A stretch of 64,000 nucleotides of DNA from Schistosoma haematobium (Eukaryota > Platyhelminthes > Trematoda > Strigeidida > Schistosomatidae): assembly GCF_000699445.3 (NCBI RefSeq), contig NC_067195.1, positions 64,228,591 to 64,292,590 on the forward strand, in the 5' to 3' direction. Shown piece after piece: positions 14,329 to 29,300 of this stretch. Every line of letters begins with the position of its first letter. Position 1 is the stretch's first letter. Made by a program: the position numbers and the translations under genes. The notes under the pieces were generated by a model. The model had not been told where the DNA came from. It worked only from the letters and a program-made list of their open reading frames with translations, and did no database searches.

Positions 14329-17300
14329 ATATTTATGTTTATACTACTTAGTAAATGCAACCATATCTATGGCTTCTTTAGAAAAATCACTTGAAGTAAA
14401 AGTTATGACTACGTATAGATTAACAACAATGATGATACACTTCAATATTAGACGTGTTAAAATTCAAAAGCGATGAACACTATCTAAGTGTTACATAGAA
14501 AAGTTATGCATTTTAAGTGACAAAAAAACGACACATAGCAAACAGTAAAAAAAACCAATTGACTATATACTGATTGACAGTTATTTGTTTGTTGTTGTTT
14601 TTTCCTAAGTTTATAGTAAAAACGAATGGTAGCTTCTGTTATATAAAGAAAGAAATGATAAATGTATGATAACTTTTGTAACAATTCACTTCTTCATTTT
14701 TCTTTCTCTTTTATATCATCTCATCAATCAATTCAATTGAGTAATTGTATATTTTACAATTGTCTTCTATGAATGATTAAATGAAACTTGCTTATATGTT
14801 TATAGGTTTGTCTTAATAGTATTTTTTCCATAAGAAAACAATAGGTTTAATTTATAGAAAAAGAACATGGATTATAAATTGACCATTCATTCATTGTAAA
14901 ATCTGAAACTACGACAACAATTGAGACTTCCTTCTGTTCTCTTTATTAAAGAAGGTGTTGATCTTCACTGATTATTTACTCAATACTGTTATTGTTTTTT
15001 TAAATAGTTGTTTATGTATTCAATGTAATATTTTGTTAAGTAGGAAAACACTCTAATTTGTGTCACTGTAAAAGCTTATTTGACAGAGTTTACGTTTGTC
15101 TTACGTAAATAATGTAGGTGCTTGTAAATTAAGGTAACATCAGTAAAAGAAAACAATTTGTTTTTTTACAGAGGATAGTGGCTAGCAGTGCAATCCAGGA
15201 CATGCCTTACGTCCTATTTGGGACTCGTCAGATGGATGTATCTGCACCTCAGAGCTGATGTAGCTAAGTGGGTAATGCGATGGCGTTTGGATCGAAAGGT
15301 ACTGGGTTAAAGTCCCAGAGTGAGTATCAATTCTGAGATGCAGGTACATTCAGGTGACAAGTCCCAAATAGAATGATATACGCCTCCTGGATTCCACTGC
15401 TGGCCACTATCCATCTTTGTTTATAATGCTTATGAATTAAGACAATGTCGAGGCAATCCGCACATATGCACATATGCGAATAAGAAACTGATCAATTGCT
15501 GTCTTAAACATCAATTGGAAGATTCACTTAAACAATACCAAGTGAACTTGTTGATTTTAATTTAGAATGAATTATGGAAATTAACTAAAGCGTGAGATTG
15601 AAATAATGGTAAATGATATCAAAACCATATGTTATAAATTAAAATGCTTCAAGTCATTCGTAATGGCTTGATATGAATTAAACTACTGAAACATTGAAAT
15701 AAACCATTAGATCAGAATGCAGATTACCACTTAATGTAATTGTACCTAAGTGGCAGCTGATATAATATGTGGAAAAATTGATTGAAGAAGGTCATTAGAC
15801 GTAAGTTATTTATTACTTACTTACGCCTGTTACCCCTCATCGAGGAGCATAGGCCGCCCACCAGTAAGTAAGTAAATGGTTTAATTTCTTCAATCTGTTT
15901 GGCGAGTTTTCTTCTACGGGATAAGGTTACCGACTTCATGTCCAACGTTCCTCCTTTACCCGTGCTTGGGACTGGCAGTAACTCTAAGAGAGCTACAGGC
16001 AGAGTAAGTTATTTCATTATTTAATAAATGATTATCAGTGATTTATGGCGAAATTCAAGAAGCATATTTTACTTCACTGGAAGATTCATGATCTGACTTT
16101 TCATGTAGTTTTTCTAATAAACCATCTTAGACAAAAGATCAAAATATTTTGAAACATTAAAATTTCTCTGATAATAATTAAAATGAATGAAAATAAGCTA
16201 ATGATTTATATAAGTTTACTAAGATTCACGGTGTTCAGCATAAATATTAGTTAGACCTACAGCTCTTTATCTTCGGTTATCATGAACATAAACAGGCAAA
16301 GAAACATGTAAGAAGATATTAGTCCAGAAAAACTATCTGTGTTCCTTTACAAATGAGATGAAAGTGTGAATGATTTTAAAAAAATTAATGCTCGAGTGGC
16401 CTACACTCAGTCGTAGATAGGACAGAAAGTGCATCCTAGCTAGCTTCGATGATGATCTTGAGAAACGGTTATCACTTCAATGTTTTACGTAATGGTCAAT
16501 GAAACTGTAATTCATGAACGAATCAATCAGATTCAAATTAACTGGTCTTGAATTTTAACGCAAAATTCATTCAATCATTTTGTTAAGTAGAGTTTTAGCA
16601 TTTAAACTGTTGTCAATTCGTGATAAAAACCATAAATCTAATTCTTAACTCCAATCATCAACCGTAGATCATGATTCTAATTCCTCACACTGGTTAATAA
16701 CGTTCATTTAACACTAATAACTAGGTGAACATTCTCAAAGTTACCTTAGTATCGCTCAAATGTTGTCAATGAATTATAGTCCCACTGAACATTCGATAAC
16801 ATGTACGTTGTTCACTTAACACCCTTTATTCTTTGGATAACAATCTAAATATTTAGATTTATCAGTGACATATTTTACCATCATTGATTAATAACACAAA
16901 AATAATTAGGATGTACTAAATGCATAAAACAATATAATACATCAGAAAAAAATAATTTTAATTATTTGATTCTTTTTCCGTAACACAACTTTATTATTAT
17001 CAAAGGTTTGTATAATCCTTAATAAGAAAAAGTAATCATACATGAAACCTTTATTAATTAATGTTATTCTACTTTACTTATAAATGATGATGATCAAATC
17101 GTGCGTTCATTAAGTACATACTCCTTTTTAACTGGTTGTCATAAGATTTCATTTTATAGTCCAAATAGTCCTTGATCAAATGACCTTAGGTATGTAATGA
17201 ATTAGGGCGTAAAAATATCAAACAGAAACTCATCATTAATTTATCTCAATTTTAGAAGCGGTTTTGTGGAAATTTTAGTAAGTTCAATAGTTGAGATCAT

Positions 17301-20300
17301 GAGACAATTGAAGCTAGACCACTATGGAAAACCTGGAAGCACTGAACGGCCGTTTCGTCATATTGTGGTGGTGCATATCCACGCCCCCGTCTCATGTGAT
17401 TCGAAACCAGAACATATCAGTCTGGCGAGTGAACGCCCAACCACTAGACTACTGAGCTGGTCGGCAACCAACGGTAGTAATGTCTAACTTCAACTAATTC
17501 ACAAAATTGAGCAACACATTCACAATTGTCATCAGTGAGTTACTATCTCAATTTTTACAACAACAACAACAACAAAAACAACATAGTTCAAATTCTCCCA
17601 TCAACAAAACAACTAATAATGGCTCATTCTACTTCCTACTCAAAATCATCCTCAAACAATTGTTTTAATCAGTTTACTGTTATTCTTTGTATAGCTTATT
17701 GATAGCCATTTAACGTTTTCTTCTTAATCGTTTATTCTTTCTATTAAAATAAATAACTTGACTATTTTATCTACATTAAGTAGGAATAATAATAATAAAT
17801 AAGAGCTTAAAAGTGTTTAATATGTAAAAGCATAATAACTCACAAATACAATGTATAACATTTAGTCGTATCATTCAACTGAGAAAAGAAATATCAACCA
17901 ATGTAAACATTGAAATTCAACGTAAAAACGAAACAAAACAAACAACAACAACAATATGAAACGTAAACAACATTTCGTTTTTATTCAACCAAAATTCATT
18001 TTTTACATACGGCGTAAAAAAGAAAAGAAAACTTATTATGGTAAATAGTTCATTATATGAGTAGAGTAAACAAATTGAAGCCCATATAAATAAAATCATT
18101 CAATTTCTGAATGATTTTATTCTCTTCTTTTTATTCATAGCAAATTTTCTTCTTTTGAAATTCCATATGTTTCTACATATTCTAATGTTTCATAATAATA
18201 ATCCAGTCGCATAAAATGTATATAAACAGTATAAGTAACCAAGATAAACTTTAGTTCAGAAATGATATTAAATTTTTTTAAAAAAAAAAGAATCAGGATG
18301 AATCATTAGGGAATAATAAACGTTTGAGGCAGGTATAAATTCAAATAAACGGAACAATTTTCAAGTTTGAAGTTTTGCACTTTAATTTTTTTTTATTATC
18401 TCAGAATACAGATTATGTATCTACTGTTTTTCATTTTTAGTAACTATGGTTACAATGGTAAATTGTTTTTTTTGTGTGTGTCCATTTTCATTGTTCAATT
18501 GATTTGACAATATACTTTCAAGTTCAATAATTGTTGTTATTAACTTGTTAATAATAATATTTGTATTATACCTGCCGTTTATTTGACAAGATAAAATATA
18601 GAAATTAAAAATGAAGTAAACTATAGAAATTTGCATTCGGCATTATTTATTCTATTTTAAATGAGACACACCTAAACTGATTACATAACTTCTTTTGTTT
18701 ATAGAATAGTAGATGATATTAATGTAGCATTTATGTTCAGAAAGAACGATGATTTGAGAAAAAAGGTTTTTAATTATGGTGTACAATATTTTTATTAATA
18801 AGGGAAATATTATTTGCATATTTGTTATTCTGCTGAACAACAATTGCTATGCTTAAAAAAATGTAAAAACAGCTTAAATATATAGTATGTTTAGTACTAA
18901 AAGACATCGAAGATTAGTTGAAGTTAGATAATAGCATTTTTGGATGCCCGCCAGCTCGGTAGTCTAGAGGTTAAGCATTCACACAAGAAACCGAAGGCCC
19001 TGAGTTCGAACTCCACGTCCGGAACCGTGGGTACGCTCTGCCAATGAGTTCAATACTAGAACGAACCGGCCGTCCAATGTTCCCAGGTTTTCATTGGTGG
19101 TCTTATATTATTCGGTTCATGATTTTGTTAAAACATCCAGTATACTTTCATGTAATATTTAAGGATATATTGAAATTGTCTTATTTTATCATGTTAGAAT
19201 TGTTACCAAGTTAGTTAACGTATTATTGAAGTTTATCTTAATAGTGAATAACATAAAAGTCTTTAATAAAAAAATAAAGGATAATTTTCATCAATGAGAT
19301 TATCAAAATGAACCTGAACTTTGAGTCAAACGATAATATATAACAATATGAAGAAAAAAACATCTTCATTCAGAAAAAAACTATTTCATAATATACATTA
19401 ATAGTCACAAAGTGTTTTGCGTGACCAGGTCAAAGTAAGGTAACATTAATATAATTTCATAGTTTGAAATCTAATCAGTTAAAGTAATTTTATTAGTTTT
19501 TTCTTTTGCATTCTATACACTTCATTCATGGGACTTGATAAAGTCAATATTAAATAACTTTCGTTTTTTTTCTTTTTATGGTAATAATCAAATTGTAGAT
19601 AAATGCTAATTATCATCTATTCTCATATATCATGTTTTATTTTTCAATCATTATTTAAAGTTGAAAATTTTATGGATCTAATAAATATAGACAATTCATT
19701 TGATTACATCATATAAAGAAGGTCATGATTTGAAAATCAATCGTTTTGAAGATATATATCGATTCTAAAATCTCCACAAACCCCTTCTGATAATAATCAT
19801 CTGCTCACTAGTGACTGACTTCAAGAGATACTCCTGGAGTTCTAGTGAGAAGTCATTACCAATGGAGTTCAACCAGGTCTGTTGTGAGATATCAGCTCAC
19901 TGAAGACAATGGTATACGGTGGCGCAACTTCGTGGATTGGTTGAAGTTAGACATTAACACCGTTGGATGCCGGCTCAGTGGTCTAGTTGGTTAAGCGCCT
20001 GGCGCGAGACTGATAGGTCCTGGGTTCGAATCTCGCGGGGGCGGGATCGTGGATGCGCACTGCTGAGGAGTCCCACAATATGACGAAATGGCTGTCCAGT
20101 GCTTGTAGGCTTCCGATAGTGGTCTAGCTTCAATTGACTCATGATTCCAATCTGTGAAATTTCTAACATTTCCACAAACCCCTTCTGATATATCGATTCA
20201 TTAAAAAAACTGTATTTGAATAAATGAAAGTTCATTCATCCCATTCATTCTAAATACTGTTTGTCCAAGGGTTTATTATATGCAAGATTTGTATAGATAA

Positions 20301-23300
20301 CATGTAATTCATTTTATAGATCGTCATATCAAGTTGTGAATTACAAAAAGGATATTGGAGGAATTGTTAGTTTTTTATGAAGAAAAAGTAAATTTTATTT
20401 AAAATTTCTTTCTTGCAGTGAATTATTCCAGAGTTTTGATATGATCATTGTTGTAAAGTCTACTCTACGATCTATTTGACACATTTTACCCAGTTTTTTT
20501 AGCCTAAGGAAAAAGAGATGCTTATACATGCTTATTTCAGGTATGTTTTAGATTACATCCAGCAAGCTAATACTGAAAAAGGTAATCACTGAATATAAAA
20601 TATTAAGCTGACAAATGTAATTGTATATAAACGTTTACATCTCTATTCGTTTTATTATTATCTACTTATGGGGAATATTCATTTTTAAGTTACATTGCTT
20701 TAAAATAAAAAAGAAAGTTTTGGGAGTAGATTAAATTTAATAGTAGTTTTCGTTTCAGTGAACTTTACGTTATACTTCAGGAACTTATTAAACACCTTCA
20801 ACGTAATAGGTTGTTTACAACATTTTAATCGTTTAAAGATTCCCAATGATGAGGATCTTTAAACGAATAAATTAAATGTAACACATTGAAAATTACTACA
20901 TTTTGAGTAGTTAGTTACAAAATTTCATATTTCCACCTTTGTTCCTCTTTTATCTAATTTGTATTTTTTATTGTAGAGTATAAAAAAAATATTTAATGTA
21001 CTGTAATAATCCGTAACGTTTATTTATATATTACAATGAGTAACAAAAAATACGCTTGCCTGATGAATTGTCTTTCCCCCCCCTATCAGTTTCCTATTAC
21101 TGTAATTTGTTGACAAAACGTCACAGAAAAAAAAACACCGGAAATTAAATATAAATTATGTAAAGAAAAAAATTTATTTTTAATAAATAGATACTGTAAA
21201 TCAGTAAGTAGTATTTTAAAAAAGAAAAACTACCCATGCTTATCAGTAGGATATATTGAGTAGACGATAGTGAGTACACGATTATTTGTGAACAATGAAG
21301 TTGTAAATGATATGATTTCTCTGTGTTTAATTCCTTCACTTATATCGTTTACGTCAATAATACCATTAAAAGAGTAAAATAATGATGGATATAAAGCTAA
21401 GTTCAAGTATTTTCTTAACAACATTCTAAATTGTAAGATTTGATCAAGTCATTTTGATTAGGTTTTCATTATGTTATCATTATAAACATGAAATTACAAT
21501 ATTCAAATATGGATTATATAACAAGAATTATAGCCGTTGATTATTATGTCTAATTGTTCGTATATATTCACAAATACAAATTTGTAAATTAAATTATTTA
21601 AAAGCTTAACCCCTACTTAGTAAAATTATGTATAACCTAAAACCCTAGTATGAATGGTTTTTTTATAAGTAAGTTACCTACAATAGTATTATCATCAGAT
21701 AATTTTGTTTCGAAAAACTAGACGACATTAATGGTATGACCTGGAATTAACTCGACTTCTGATACTAATCAACATATGCTCACCAGTGACCGGCTTCAAG
21801 AGGTATTTCCTAGAGTTCTAGTGAGAAGTAGTGACCAGTGAAGTTCAACCGGGTCAGTTGTGACATAGTAATTCACTGATGATAATGGTGGATGTGTTGC
21901 TCAATTTCGTGGATTAGTTAAACATTAATAAACATTAATACCGTTGGATGCTGACCAACTCGGTAGTCTAGTGGTTAAGCGCTGGCGCGCGAGACTGATA
22001 TGTTCTGGTTTTGAGTCCCATGAGGCGGGAGCATGGATGCGCACGTCTGAGGAGTCCCACAATGTGACGAAACGGTCGTCCAGTGCTTGTAGGCTTTCTA
22101 TGATGGTCTAGCTTCAGTTGACTCATGATCTCAACTATTGTAATCCAAAAATATTCGAATATTAGCTAGAAGTGACGGTTAGTCCTTTCTATCGTTTGAT
22201 TGGTGATTATCATATCAACTGTGATACAATTCTAGTGGCGCATCAGTTAATGAGCTTACATGATCAGTATTCTTCTAAATATGACGGGTTAACGAAAGTT
22301 ATTAAAGAGTAGTTTTTATGAATCAATTAAACTGTTCTGCTACATAATTTTTAAACAAGTAACATACATGACAAAATTGTTATTCGAAACACCAGTTATA
22401 TGAAACTGGTTTCGAATTTTTCGAATCTACTTTAAAAGATTAGAAAACATAACCAAGTCACATTCTATACACTTCATGCTAAGTAAAAAATTTAGTAAGT
22501 CGACTCAATAAGCTATTTTTCTACATAAATTACTATGCGAACAACTTCTTTAGAAGACTTCCAATTAGAAGAAAACTTTTTTTACTGGATAAATCTTATG
22601 AAGAGTAAACATTTTCTTTCTGTTTATTGTTGTCAGCGAGTAACAAGGTGTATTTTTAAAGGTTAATAACAAATTGTCGACAATTTTTTTAAAACTCTGA
22701 CTTGGTTTTCCATAAACTATTATTGTTTATATCCGTCCTAAATAGTTAGTTCACAAATAAAAACTAGTTATTTTTAATGAAGAACTTAAGTTACAGATAT
22801 CCCATTTTTATTCATAATGAATAGAAATTTGAATATTGTTTTAATCATTTCAATAATACAATTATCATGATGAATGTAAGATATTATTGAAAGCTTTCAA
22901 AATCGCTTCTCTTATCTACTGTATTTTGAGGGTTACAATGTATAGTCCTTATTGACTATGCTAAATAGTTTAAGTTTTAACTTAGCAGTTGTAGCACTAA
23001 ATTTAAAATAAAAATAGTTTATAGTGTGAAATCGAATACTTTAATTTAAGATGGATAGAAACACTAGCTCTCATACTCAAACTTTGACTTAAGACCAATT
23101 ACGTATACCCGTACTTAATAGATGAGTGAAATTTGTTATTTTATTATATCTGAAAGGGCTACTAAGTTTTAGCTATGAACAATTCGCTATAGAAAATACA
23201 TCGTTAAGACAAACAGACCCCCAATTATTCCGTTATATATCCCTTACTTAAAGCATATCAAGAGTAATGTGCAAAATGAAATGGGATATGAAATAACCAC

Positions 23301-26300
23301 AAATATCATTTATATTTAAGGCTTAAGTGGGTAAACAATGTTCAGTTTTGGCCAATTAAGTAATTTCTCTAAAAAAAGGGTAAATCAATCCTCTACGTTA
23401 CTTACACCATAGTAGAAACAGTTTCGGTAAGACTATAATTTATGGACGACTCTTGAGTGACCTTGACAGTGTCTACCTACTTACTAGGGCCAAATGAGGG
23501 TTATAAAACAGTTTGGAAAATAAGGATTACGATTTATAGTTGATGGTTAGGGTTAGGACTTAGATTTAGGGTTTTCATCACGAACTAACATCAGTTATAA
23601 TGCCAGGATTCTATTTAGCCAAATGGGTGAATGAATTTCTAGCCGAAATCTAAATCCAATTGATTCGTTCATAAATTATAGTCTCTCCACAGTTTCTTTA
23701 CATTTACACTGATAGATTGTTAACTGTAACTATTAGTGGTTTTAAATTCGTATGCATGTCTTTTCATGACTATAAATATTTTGCTTCAAAATTTTTACTC
23801 AATATTTCATTTCCTTAAAAATTGATGATACTTTAAGGTCACTGACCACTTCAAATGGAAATGATTTTATGTATTTATTTAAATGAACGTTATGAATAAC
23901 ATACTTTAACGAATATCGGTGACTTATTTGACATTTGAAATTGAATTTATCGTATAAATAAATAGAGATAGAAAATATAAACAAATGATTATTGATTAAA
24001 ATCATTCAAGTATAGTTATGTTGATTATAAGTAGTATATTGATTAACAATGATATTAAAATGAAAGTAAACACAACAATCCAATCTGTCACCAAAATTGA
24101 TTAAATTTAAAATTAGTTTTAATATCGTTTAAACACTTAGCTAATATGATAGATCACCAAATCATTCCAAACGTTATTAAAACGAAATTACTAAACTATA
24201 AAACTGTCTGAATATCATTGTTAAACAGTGTACTTTACTCTGGATATCCGTGAATATTGATTAGATACTATCATTGTCATTGTTACACAGAACAGTCTTG
24301 AACTTTGGAAGAATCTCGAATTATGTTAAAAGTATTGAGCTATCTTCTTAGTCATAATTAGTAGATATTTAACCTATGTATTATTATTATTAATGGCATT
24401 ATTCAATATTATATTTTGATACAATCTAGAATTCTCAGCACGAGGTGTTTCAATAAGTTTCTTTTACAAAAAACAACGAAAAATAGGAGATAGGATGAAA
24501 AAATATCTAAATCTGTACAACATTCTAATTAGAGGCATGTTTAAGAATACGGGTTATTGACTAGGTTAACTTTAACAACTTTTCTGTCACAGAGTATATT
24601 CCGAAGGTAGGGTACCATAGAAACTTTATACCTTTGCTTGCGCGCATACATTTTACTGTTCCACCAAAAGATATACAATGAGTGAGATATGGATGAAGGG
24701 GATGGAAGTAGTTGATAAAATAACACCTGTCAGGAGTTTGTAAGACATTAAATGTTTGTCCATGACCATATTAATAATGTCCTCAAATGATTCACTACAC
24801 ACCGTGTCAACTGCCTTCAGCACTGTCCACAACACGGCAAAGTTTTTTCTCAAAAGGTGTCTTGAGATATGATCAAACGCCGAAGTACAGTCCAGAAAAG
24901 CTCATCGAACATACTTCTTACCCTTTTTCAAGTTGAATACTATATTGTGATGCATAACAGCAAAGGCATCTAAGGCGCTTCTTTTGCACTTGTAGGCAAA
25001 CTGATACGGATCAATGTGCTCTTTTGTTGCAAGTTCAAATAGAAGTAATAATAACTTTTCCATTGTTTTGAAGAAAGGTAAAGTTATTGCTATCGGTCTA
25101 AATTTCGCATTCTTATCGTTAGATACTTTCTTAGGTATAGGGATTATCTTTATCATTCTCTACATTTTCGGTATGAGATTATTTGAGAAGGATCTGTTAA
25201 AGATACTCGTAAATGGATAACATGGAACGTCAGGACATCTTTTTAAAAAGAAGGTTTAGTATTCCATCTGGTACCGAACACTGAGATGAATCAAGCAACT
25301 GGAGACATTTTCGGACATCAGTTTCAGTAAAAATAGGAACACAACTATTCTTCGAACCTGTGGATATAGAGAGCATGACATCAGATGACTGACAATAATT
25401 ATAAATAAATTATTATTTTCTAAATACTTGGAAGATGAACCTTTTATGTTCTTACTTCAGTAGATGTTAATACGCTCAAATAGTTTGTAAAACATGATTT
25501 ACACTCTTAAATATAATTAAAAGAAGCAAACACAACACTGCACAACAATACGTTGAATAATCAGCTTCAGGTTATCCAGAAGAAGTGAAAATTCATTTTT
25601 TCTCATTTCAAATTTTAGTTATTGAAATTAAGGTTAAAAGATGCATTTAGATCTCAGTGATACTCATTGAATGTGGTCAAAGGAAACATTTTGCAGCCTA
25701 TATATATGATGAAACCATTCATGAAAGTGGTTTGCTTTAATCAGAATCATGGAGTCACCGTTATAGCATTATATCGGTATGTATAGATTGGTAGGCAGTC
25801 TCATAGTTGATATATATACGTTCAATATTCGCTAATCAACGTCTGAAGTTTGACCTTGATTTTTTCGAAATCGTTTGATTTCTTTCATTCATCTAGTATA
25901 TATATTGAACCATCGTCATCACTAGACAGTCAGCATTATCAATACATTGCCTGGCCAACTCGATATTATTTTGACAGAAAACATTCAGGTGACACTGGTT
26001 GAAGAATTAAAAATCTGTTCCATTTAAAGTTAACACATTTAAAAGCTTTCAAGGATTTATCGGCATCAGTCATGGATGGTCTAAACTCTTCCTTTATAGA
26101 ATTTTACTTTTGTTTTTCATATAACTTGTCAGACGTTTTGTTTTAACAGTAAAGACATTTTACCAAACCAGTTGTCAAGTTTGATTTAATATTTTACCCC
26201 GATTACCTTTTATTTCTTCTAGTATGAAATATGAACATTTCATCTCGATGTCACTAACATGGAATGATTTCATTTTAACATTTTTCATATTATTATTTAA

Positions 26301-29300
26301 GTAATTTGTAAGTAGTAATGACATTCCTTAAATGGATATTAAGATCACTTTTAATGCATAAATCCTAAATTTTGAGATTGTAAATGTTAGACGTGACTTC
26401 AAATAAAGATCAGTTATATGACGTGATGACTAAGCGTTCATTGTTTTCAGAATACAATTAACCATTACTTAAGGACTCTTCTATTCATCGGCATGCAAAG
26501 AAAACAAACCCTATTTCACTTGACAAATAGCAAGTCTTCCTACACATTAAAAATATACTGGAACAGACTATTAAATACTATTCAATTTCGGCAATCTATC
26601 ATATTTTATTGATATTCTGTCATTTTATTGATTCTAATCGAATAGGAAGTGACTACTAGTACATCTCTCTTTGAAAGCAAGATTGATTATTTATTTTTGG
26701 AATAAAAAAACAAGCAGAAATAGACAAACAGAGATGGATAGTGACTAGCAGTGGAATCCACGACGTGTGTTTTGTCCTAATTGCGATTCGTCAGCTGGAT
26801 ATAACTTCATCCCAGAGTTGATTTTCACTCTGGCACTCCAACCCACTACCGTTCGCTTCAAACGCCTATCCTGAAATCCACTGCTAGCCACTCTCCATCT
26901 TTGTTTATAATGCTTGTGAATTAAGGCAATATCGAGGCAATCCGCACAGTATGTACATATACGAATAAGAAACTGATCAATTGCAGTCTTAAACATCAAT
27001 CGGAAGATTCAAGTAAATAATACCAAGTGAATTCAGAAATAGACGAAGATATTACTTTTGTCATTTGGAATTTTACGAATGATTGAATTAACCTTGAATT
27101 TTATTTACGCAGTTGTTGGGAAATTTACATATAACAGAACAGAAAAAATTACAAACGAATTAATAAGTCCCCAGATTTTTTGCGCTTTATGGAAACCATG
27201 AGATAAGACGATTTCATAATATTCGGTTCTTCTTTGACTTATTAAAAGAACCCATGATGTATAAATCTTATTAAATAATATTACTACTAAATGAAAACCG
27301 TTTATATATGCGTTGTATTATTTCAAGTTAACTGAACAAAAGCTTTGCTGATTACAGAAGATTATGCCCTCAGGTCAACTGATGAGATGTATTTAAATAA
27401 TTCACCAATTCAAAGCGCTATAGAAGTTGAACCGCCTGCATAATGATAACACTAACTGAATTATGATGTTATGTGACCATTCAAATAAAATAACATAACT
27501 TTTATAACTAATTAATGAAAGTAAGGGCATATACTTCAATTTCATTATATTGCTGTCCGTTAACAAGAGAGTGAATAATTCTTCTTTACAAAATCGACTG
27601 TATTCAGCCCGGAGAAATTATTGTAATATCAAGTCTGATGTCGAGCACGTTATTTCACAATTGAGTGTTCTGTATACTATGATGAATATCGGCATGCTAT
27701 GTATTAGTTTGTAAATGAGTATTCTACTTCTTTTCTAATTTTTAATTCCATAATTATTATCTACAAAGTCAGTTTCTGAAGTTGCTGAATTTTACAGTTC
27801 GCACTAAAAACCACTGTTAGTTACACAGTCATTGAAAAAACAAGAGCCATTAGACAGGCGTGGAAAGTGATTGTGCAGTATCGTAAATTGGTTTAATTTA
27901 AAAATATAAAGCACTGAACATTTGCTCTTTCACATAACTGTCAAGCACCTGCAGGGAGGCCGAAGTTCTTAGGTTCGATTGCCTGTAATGTCGTGAATTT
28001 ACACTCAAGAATAATCCCGTACTGGAATGAAGCAGCTGAAATAGCTGCTTTTTAGTTTCCAGTGATTATCTAATTAAAATCAGTCCATTATGTAAACTTT
28101 AAAAACTCAGTCATCTTCACAAACTCCCTATACTTTAAGAAGTCCTGAATTGACAAACTTCGATAATTTTTAAAACTCAATCGAAAAAATAGTTCTTTAA
28201 AATTAAATAAATAAAGTTCCAAATCATGGACATAAATTGACAGTGTTCAAGGTACCATTGTGTATTTTCAGGAGCACATTTTCCTACTTTTCACATGATT
28301 TTTCTTATTATACAACAACAAATCCAACTAAATACATCAACCTTTTAGCAACAAAAAAAAATCAATAAGTTTTGACAAAAATTGAACAGGCTGAATGCTT
28401 TTAACTTTAGATAAACAGATGTCAATTTGTGTATAAAATGTTAATTTAATTTATCAAAATTACTAATATAACTTCACTGTCATAATACGAGAATATACAC
28501 AGTAGTTGTAATACAGTTTACAATTGTATTGATGTTGGTGGTGATGATTATATTGTATGGTATTTACCTTTTTCAAATCTCTACCACAATCTAACTGGAA
28601 CTGTTACTAATCTTTGTTAAGAATTAAAATTGAAAAAAAATTTTTTTATAGTATAGTGAAATTGTGCTTACTATTAAAATGAGTGAAAATGATTTATGTT
28701 GTTTCTATATTGATTTTTCATTTGTATTCCAACTTTACATAAAAGGTAAGTGTAGATGAACACATAGTGTATACTGTGTAAGTCTATATATATGCATACT
28801 TTATTTTAATATGTACAATATCTATATAATTTCATCGTAAACTTTTTAAGGTTAAACACATAACCGAATGTATGCTTGTGTTTAGTGTATTATCATAATG
28901 AATATTAGTTGATTGGTTGTTTGAATGATTTATCGACATAAAAATGCAGAGGTTAAGACTGTCATGAATTTTTGGTCAGCATCCATGGTTGTGTATAAAT
29001 TTCAAATGTGAAAATCTAAAGATAAAACGTAATATCCCCATCAAACAGAGATTTTACAATGTGCGAAAACGAATATATATTGTTTTCTTCCTCCCTACTT
29101 TCTTTATCTTCCTCACTATAACTCTTACAAATGGATATACATATACGAAAAATCACTTGGGATTAATCAACTGTCAGTGGATTCAAATGAACTACTAACG
29201 ATTTCAGTGTGTGTAAAATAACAAGTAATAGGCTAAACAGGCATACAACTTTAGATAAGTGGAAAACATAAATGTAATTTATTTAACGATGTTTTTAGAG

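Noticed and set aside
14249..14476. Poly-Tyr open reading frame
   Set aside because: It is an ACT microsatellite read as codons, with no motif before or after.
19975..20035. tRNA gene in family B head
   Set aside because: A and B boxes are present but the acceptor stem and anticodon arm do not fold as a tRNA, and the unit recurs within SINE copies.
23545..23575. Interstitial telomere repeat
   Set aside because: Only about two TTAGGG-like units are present; too short to call.
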